Source of the DNA: Victivallis vadensis
GTDB taxonomy: Bacteria; Verrucomicrobiota; Lentisphaeria; Victivallales; Victivallaceae
Assembly: GCF_003096415.1 (NCBI RefSeq)
Contig: NZ_QEKH01000025.1
Span: 1-64,000, forward strand
Direction: 5' to 3'
Length of the DNA stretch: 64,000 bases
The position numbers and the translations under genes are program-made. A model generated the notes under the pieces. That model was not told the DNA's origin. It saw nothing but the letters and a program-made list of their open reading frames with translations, and searched no databases. Positions 60,361 through 64,000 of this stretch are shown one piece after another (the first letter of the stretch is position 1; each line of letters opens with the position of its first letter).

Positions 60361-60768
60361 ATGCTGCGCAACTCTTTATCCTGGTTTGAACTGCTCTGGA
60401 GCTGGGGGCCGCTCGCGGCGGCGATGCTGCTGAACGCGCTCCCCGCCCTCCGTAAATCCCGGAACCCGCAGCTGGCGGTCGCCCGGAAAGCAAGCGCCGG
60501 CTGTGCGCTGTGGCTGCTGCTGGCGGGAGCCGGCTTGATCGGTACGATGGTTCTGACCGGCAGAATTATGCTGCTCACCGGCCCGGCGGCCGGTGTGATT
60601 GCCATTGCAGCCGCTGTCCGCTCCATCCGGAACTGGCAGCGGAAACAGTTCCCGGAAGAAAAACCCCGTCCCCTGATAGTCGCAACGATTCTGGCGATGC
60701 TGGTCGCCGCGCTCGCATGGACGGCAGGATGGATCGCATACCGGATATGGTTCGGCAGAACATATTGA
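60361..60768 (+). CDS. Small membrane protein, unknown function
   Basis: A 135-aa protein with four predicted membrane segments (LLWSWGPLAAAMLLNALP; GCALWLLLAGAGLIGTMVL; IMLLTGPAAGVIAIAAAV; PLIVATILAMLVAALAWTAGWIAY). Short loops are basic. GGAGG lies upstream of its ATG. No family recognised. It is convergent with priA. Confidence 0.65.
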   Translation: MLRNSLSWFELLWSWGPLAAAMLLNALPALRKSRNPQLAVARKASAGCALWLLLAGAGLIGTMVLTGRIMLLTGPAAGVIAIAAAVRSIRNWQRKQFPEEKPRPLIVATILAMLVAALAWTAGWIAYRIWFGRTY

Positions 60769-60831
60769 ATCAGGGATGCGGCAGAATAACGCCGTATATA
60801 AGTTTCTTGGACCGGGATTTTCCAAGGAGAT

Positions 60832-63063
60832 TTACAACAGTGATTGGGCGTCGACATCGACATAGACTTCGACGCCTTTCGGGGGCTGGCGGTGCAGTGC
60901 GAGCACCCGGAGCGCCTGCCGCAGCAACTTGAGCCTGCTGCCGCGGATGACCAGCATATAACGGAATTTACCCTTGATCCGTTCAATCGGAGCCGGAGAG
61001 GGACCGGCGAAGCGGATTCCTTCATGGCCGTAACGCTGCAGTTCAGCGGTGAAACCGTTGGCGAACTCCACGACCATGCTTTCGTCCTCGCCGCGGAAAT
61101 GCACGATGATCAGATGCGTGTAAGGCGGGTATGCGAGCAACTGGCGGAATTCGAGGTCGAATTTGGAAAAGCCGTCGAAGTCCTGTTGGGCGGCGTACTG
61201 GATGGTTTCGTTTTCCGGGTTGTGAGTCTGGATGATCACTTCGCCCCGGATGTCGCCGCGACCGGCGCGGCCGGCGACCTGCGTGATCAACTGGAAGGTG
61301 CGTTCGGGCGCACGGAAATCCGGCATGGAAAGGCCGAGGTCCGCATTCACGATGCCGACCAGCGTCACGTTCGGGAAATGCAGTCCCTTTGCGATCATCT
61401 GCGTGCCGATCAGAATGTCCAGTTCGCCGCGCCGGAACCGTTCCAACACCGCCTCATAGTCGTCCGCCCCGCGCATTGTGTCGGAATCCATCCGAGCGAT
61501 CCGGGCGGGTTTGAACACCGCTCCGGCGAGGCTTTCGATCTTCTCGGTGCCGACTCCGGCGTAACGGATCTTCGGGGACAGGCACTGCGGGCAAAGCTCG
61601 TAAGCCGGAATCACCCCGCCGCACAGGTGGCAGGTCAGGGTTTCGCGCTGTCTGGAGTAGGTATAGGCAACCGAACAATCCGGGCAGCGCGCCTCGAAGC
61701 CGCACTCCTCGCAGATCATCACGCGCGCGTAGCCCCGCCGGTTCAGGAAGATGATGCTCTGCTCGCCGCGCCTCATCCGGTCGAATACCGCCGTGATCAG
61801 CGCTTTGGAGAAAAAGTTGCTCTTGCCCGGCTCCGGCGGCCCCGCCAGCCGCTGGTCCACGATGGTCACGCGCGGAGCGAGTTTGTTGTCCACCTGCGCC
61901 GCCATCCGCGCCAGCAGGAATTTGCCGGTTGAGGCGTTGTAGCTGGTTTCGGCGGAGGGAGTTGCGGAGCCGAGGATCACCACCGCCCCCTCGAGCTTGC
62001 CGCGCATCACCGCGACGTCGCGGGCGGAATAGCGGGGAGCTTCGGACTGTTTGTAACTGGACTCGTGCTCCTCGTCCACGATGATCAGCCCGAGGTTGCG
62101 GAACGGCGCGAACAGCGCGGAGCGCGCCCCGACCGCGATCTGCACCTCGCCGTTGTTGATCCGGTTCCATTCATCGAACCGCTCTCCGTCGGAAAGGCGG
62201 CTGTGCAGCACGCTCAGCTGATCCCCGAAGCGGGCGCGGAAGCGGCGCACCGTCTGCGGTGTCAGCGAAATCTCCGGCACCAGCACGATCGCCGACTTCC
62301 CCATCTCCCTTGCCTTGGCAATTGCCTGCAGATAAACCTCGGTTTTGCCGGAATTCGTGACTCCATGCAGCAGCAGCACGTGGCTGGAAGTCTCGCCGAG
62401 CAGCATTTTCCCGATCAGTTCGAGCGCTTTTTTCTGGTCCGCCGACGGCGGCAGCGGCTTGCTCGGCAGCACGTGCGAGTCCCCGAACACATCGCGCCGC
62501 ACGATCTCCTCGACGGTTTCGACGATCTTATTGCGGATCAGGGTATTCAGGCCGGACTGACTGAATGCCGGAACCAGTGATTTCAGACTGTCCGCCGGCT
62601 GCGCCCCATGCGCCAGCAGCGCCTTTACCAAGTCCACCCGGAGCGCCGCCGACGGTTTTGTGCCGTTGCACGCGACGAAACTTTCGGCGGCGGCGACATC
62701 GGCGATCCGGTAGAGGCGGCGGATTCTGGGTTTGATTTTGCCGCTGCGCACCGCGGCGGGCAGCAAAGTCCGGATCGACTGCTCCTGGCTGCAGCAGTAG
62801 TAATCCGCCATCCACCGGCCGAGAGTCACGAGGTGTTCGGGAATATTGGCGCGGGTTTCGCAAAGTCCGGTGATCGGCTTGAGCCTGCCGCCGGTGTAGT
62901 CGCTGCTGTCGGCCAGACTGAGCACATAGCCTTCGCGGGTCGAGTGGCCGAAGGGAACGCGGACCATCACGCCGACCTTGATCTGCGGCAGCAACGTTTC
63001 CGGGATCAGGTAGTCGAACTCCTTATCCAGCGAAACATCGATGATGACTTTTGCGATTGCCAT
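60832..63063 (-). CDS. priA: Primosomal helicase PriA
   Basis: A 743-aa protein. The N-terminal DNA-binding domain (FDYLIPETLLPQIKVGVMVRVPFGHSTREGYVLSL) and cysteines YCCS are typical. Helicase motifs: VTNSGKTEVYLQAI (Walker A), IVDEEHESSYKQ (DEEH), LGSATPSAET, and the zinc-binding stretch CEECGFEARCPDCSVAYTYSRQRETLTCHLCGG...CPQC. C-terminal motifs GTQMIAKGLHFPNVTLVGIVNAD and QVAGRAGRGD complete it. PriA restarts stalled replication forks. The gene is complete and of normal length. Confidence 0.96.
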   Translation of the reverse strand: MAIAKVIIDVSLDKEFDYLIPETLLPQIKVGVMVRVPFGHSTREGYVLSLADSSDYTGGRLKPITGLCETRANIPEHLVTLGRWMADYYCCSQEQSIRTLLPAAVRSGKIKPRIRRLYRIADVAAAESFVACNGTKPSAALRVDLVKALLAHGAQPADSLKSLVPAFSQSGLNTLIRNKIVETVEEIVRRDVFGDSHVLPSKPLPPSADQKKALELIGKMLLGETSSHVLLLHGVTNSGKTEVYLQAIAKAREMGKSAIVLVPEISLTPQTVRRFRARFGDQLSVLHSRLSDGERFDEWNRINNGEVQIAVGARSALFAPFRNLGLIIVDEEHESSYKQSEAPRYSARDVAVMRGKLEGAVVILGSATPSAETSYNASTGKFLLARMAAQVDNKLAPRVTIVDQRLAGPPEPGKSNFFSKALITAVFDRMRRGEQSIIFLNRRGYARVMICEECGFEARCPDCSVAYTYSRQRETLTCHLCGGVIPAYELCPQCLSPKIRYAGVGTEKIESLAGAVFKPARIARMDSDTMRGADDYEAVLERFRRGELDILIGTQMIAKGLHFPNVTLVGIVNADLGLSMPDFRAPERTFQLITQVAGRAGRGDIRGEVIIQTHNPENETIQYAAQQDFDGFSKFDLEFRQLLAYPPYTHLIIVHFRGEDESMVVEFANGFTAELQRYGHEGIRFAGPSPAPIERIKGKFRYMLVIRGSRLKLLRQALRVLALHRQPPKGVEVYVDVDAQSLL

Positions 63064-63630
63064 GTTGCAGAATTTCTTTTTCCGTTATGAATGCGAATGG
63101 ATAATATACCGGGTGGAACCGTGAATTTCAATACCGGTCAACACAGATTGCGAAACCGTAAAAAAAGCGGCCTGGAGCGGAAAGGGGGAACATATCTATT
63201 GCTCGATCGCACTTTATCGTTGCGAAAGGGGGGACAGAATATCTATGACTTTCCGGCTTCAAGCCGCCAAAAGTGGGGAAAAGAGGCGGCTTGAAGCCGG
63301 TGAGGAGTCCATGCACATTGAAACCGGGCGCAGCCCGGGAGGAGAAGAGAATGCACATGGTTTGCCCGACTTCAAGTCGCCAACCCGTGAAAAAAGCGGC
63401 ACCTATCAAAGGTACAGCTAGTAGGCCTACCACAGCCCGTCACGAATACACAGTAATAGATGCCGCAAAAAGCGACAAAAATACTGCGGTACGTGACAAA
63501 GAAAGTGGTAGTTTACTAGCAGTCCGCTTCAATTTTCAATCAACTGCTCAAAATTACACCTCTTTAATGGAAAAGTCAAATTGTTTTTCGCGGAAAAACT
63601 ATTTATCATCAAAAAACAAGATAGATTTCT
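63064..63630. other. Upstream of priA: long hairpin, direct repeats, no gene
   Basis: No gene is supported. A perfect 16-bp hairpin CCGGCTTCAAGCCGCC (63253-63268) / GGCGGCTTGAAGCCGG (63285-63300) is present. Two direct copies of GAAAGGGGG(G)ACA..ATATCTAT (about 63179 and 63224) lie just before it. From about 63410 to 63640 the DNA is AT-rich and looks like a foreign or degenerate segment. The priA promoter is expected near 63064-63120 but no clear hexamers stand out. Confidence 0.55.
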
Positions 63631-63654
63631 TACTGCCGGAGGCGAGTTGCGATG

Positions 63655-63968
63655 GGGAAGCCTGCCGTTTTGAAGGCAGGCGGGTCTGCCCGCCCTGTCG
63701 TGCGGCAGACCTTGTGCGCTACGCGGCCTGATTTGCAATCAGGCTCCGGTAGCTGGGCGCAGTAGCGCACAAATTACCTCCGGTGGGCAAGGCGCTTCGC
63801 CCTTGCAACCCGACCGGGTAGCACCCGGCGGCGAGTACCGCCGATAGAGCCAATAAACTGATAGATAATACCCCCGGTTTTGAGATTTTTGCGCAGCAAA
63901 AATCTCGAAACCGTACCCGGCGCCGGCACCTTGCCGGTCGGGGGGACCGGGGGGCGAAGCGCCCCCGG
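63655..63968. repeat. Chained hairpin mosaic at the right end
   Basis: Consecutive inverted repeats fill this stretch: GCCTGCC/GGCAGGC, GGTCTGCC/GGCAGACC, GCCTGAT/ATCAGGC, GTGCGCTAC/GTAGCGCAC, GCAAGG CGCTTCGC CCTTGC (63787-63806), CCGGGT AGC ACCCGG (63814-63828), GAGATTTTT/AAAAATCTC (63882-63906), CCGGCA CCT TGCCGG (63923-63937) and CCGGGGG GCGAAGCG CCCCCGG (63947-63968). Two units with the same two-hairpin architecture face each other. The unit is related to those at 52.5 and 57.3-58.0 kb. Confidence 0.85.
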
Positions 63969-64000
63969 CCGCCGGAGGCACCGATTACCGCGAAAAGCGG

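Overview
The window joins three kinds of DNA. About 0.65-43.96 kb is a lambda-like (siphovirus-type) prophage or prophage-derived element of moderate GC. About 43.96-45.4 kb is a short AT-rich scar holding a lincosamide nucleotidyltransferase gene very like lnu(C). About 45.45-64 kb is GC-rich host chromosome. The host part combines a tRNA-Ala, a primary-type sigma factor, AraC regulators (one with a PocR-like sensor), a Fe(III)-type ABC importer, a GH106-like hydrolase, a large predicted alpha/alpha-toroid protein, PriA, and intergenic hairpin mosaics. This, with gut-type phage genes, suggests a gut bacterium of the Lentisphaerota (Victivallales-like). The assignment is inference from gene style; no marker was compared.

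Prophage layout. Nearly all phage genes read leftward. From the right: a divergent control region (40.25-40.58 kb); a leftward operon of a 52-aa ORF, a DUF2924 protein, a large serine recombinase and an HTH protein; a phage-encoded sigma-like factor; then a recombination/replication block (RecE-like nuclease, P-loop ATPase, DUF669 ssDNA-binding-like protein, RusA, small HTH, DEAD helicase, Bro-N protein, primase/helicase); then a methylation block (ParB-adenine/cytosine-N4 methylase, S-adenosylmethionine synthetase, small membrane protein); then packaging and head (terminase, C5-cytosine methyltransferase, gpW-like, portal, protease-capsid fusion, decoration); then tail (completion, tube, chaperone pair, tape measure); then an unusual tip/fibre region with poly-Ser/Asp linkers, a glycosyltransferase-like protein, a collagen-like fibre, a BspA-type leucine-rich-repeat protein and a LamG-like lectin. 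Six small accessory genes end at a terminator near 0.65 kb. Rightward genes in this part are a HARE-HTH gene, a 37-aa peptide gene with a near-consensus promoter, and an XRE / ImmA-IrrE / two-unknown-gene module.

Control signals seen directly: three copies of a GTGAGACAAA-N12-GGGAGAGAAA element sit 32-38 bp before three leftward genes, at -35/-10-like spacing, and may be promoters of the phage sigma factor. A second pair of conserved promoter-like sites (TGGATA-N17-TTAATT) lies before the DUF2924 operon and the left accessory cluster.

Host segment: tRNA-Ala(CGC) and its terminator; sigma factor; a degenerate AraC gene; ATP-binding, solute-binding and fused-permease genes of an importer; a GH106-like hydrolase / PocR-AraC / NUDIX operon; a 714-bp nested palindrome; a predicted carbohydrate-active protein; a small membrane protein; PriA; and a hairpin-rich right end. 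The hairpin mosaics at 52.5, 57.3-58.0 and 63.2-64.0 kb share one architecture with compensating stem changes and are the least explained feature of the chromosome part.
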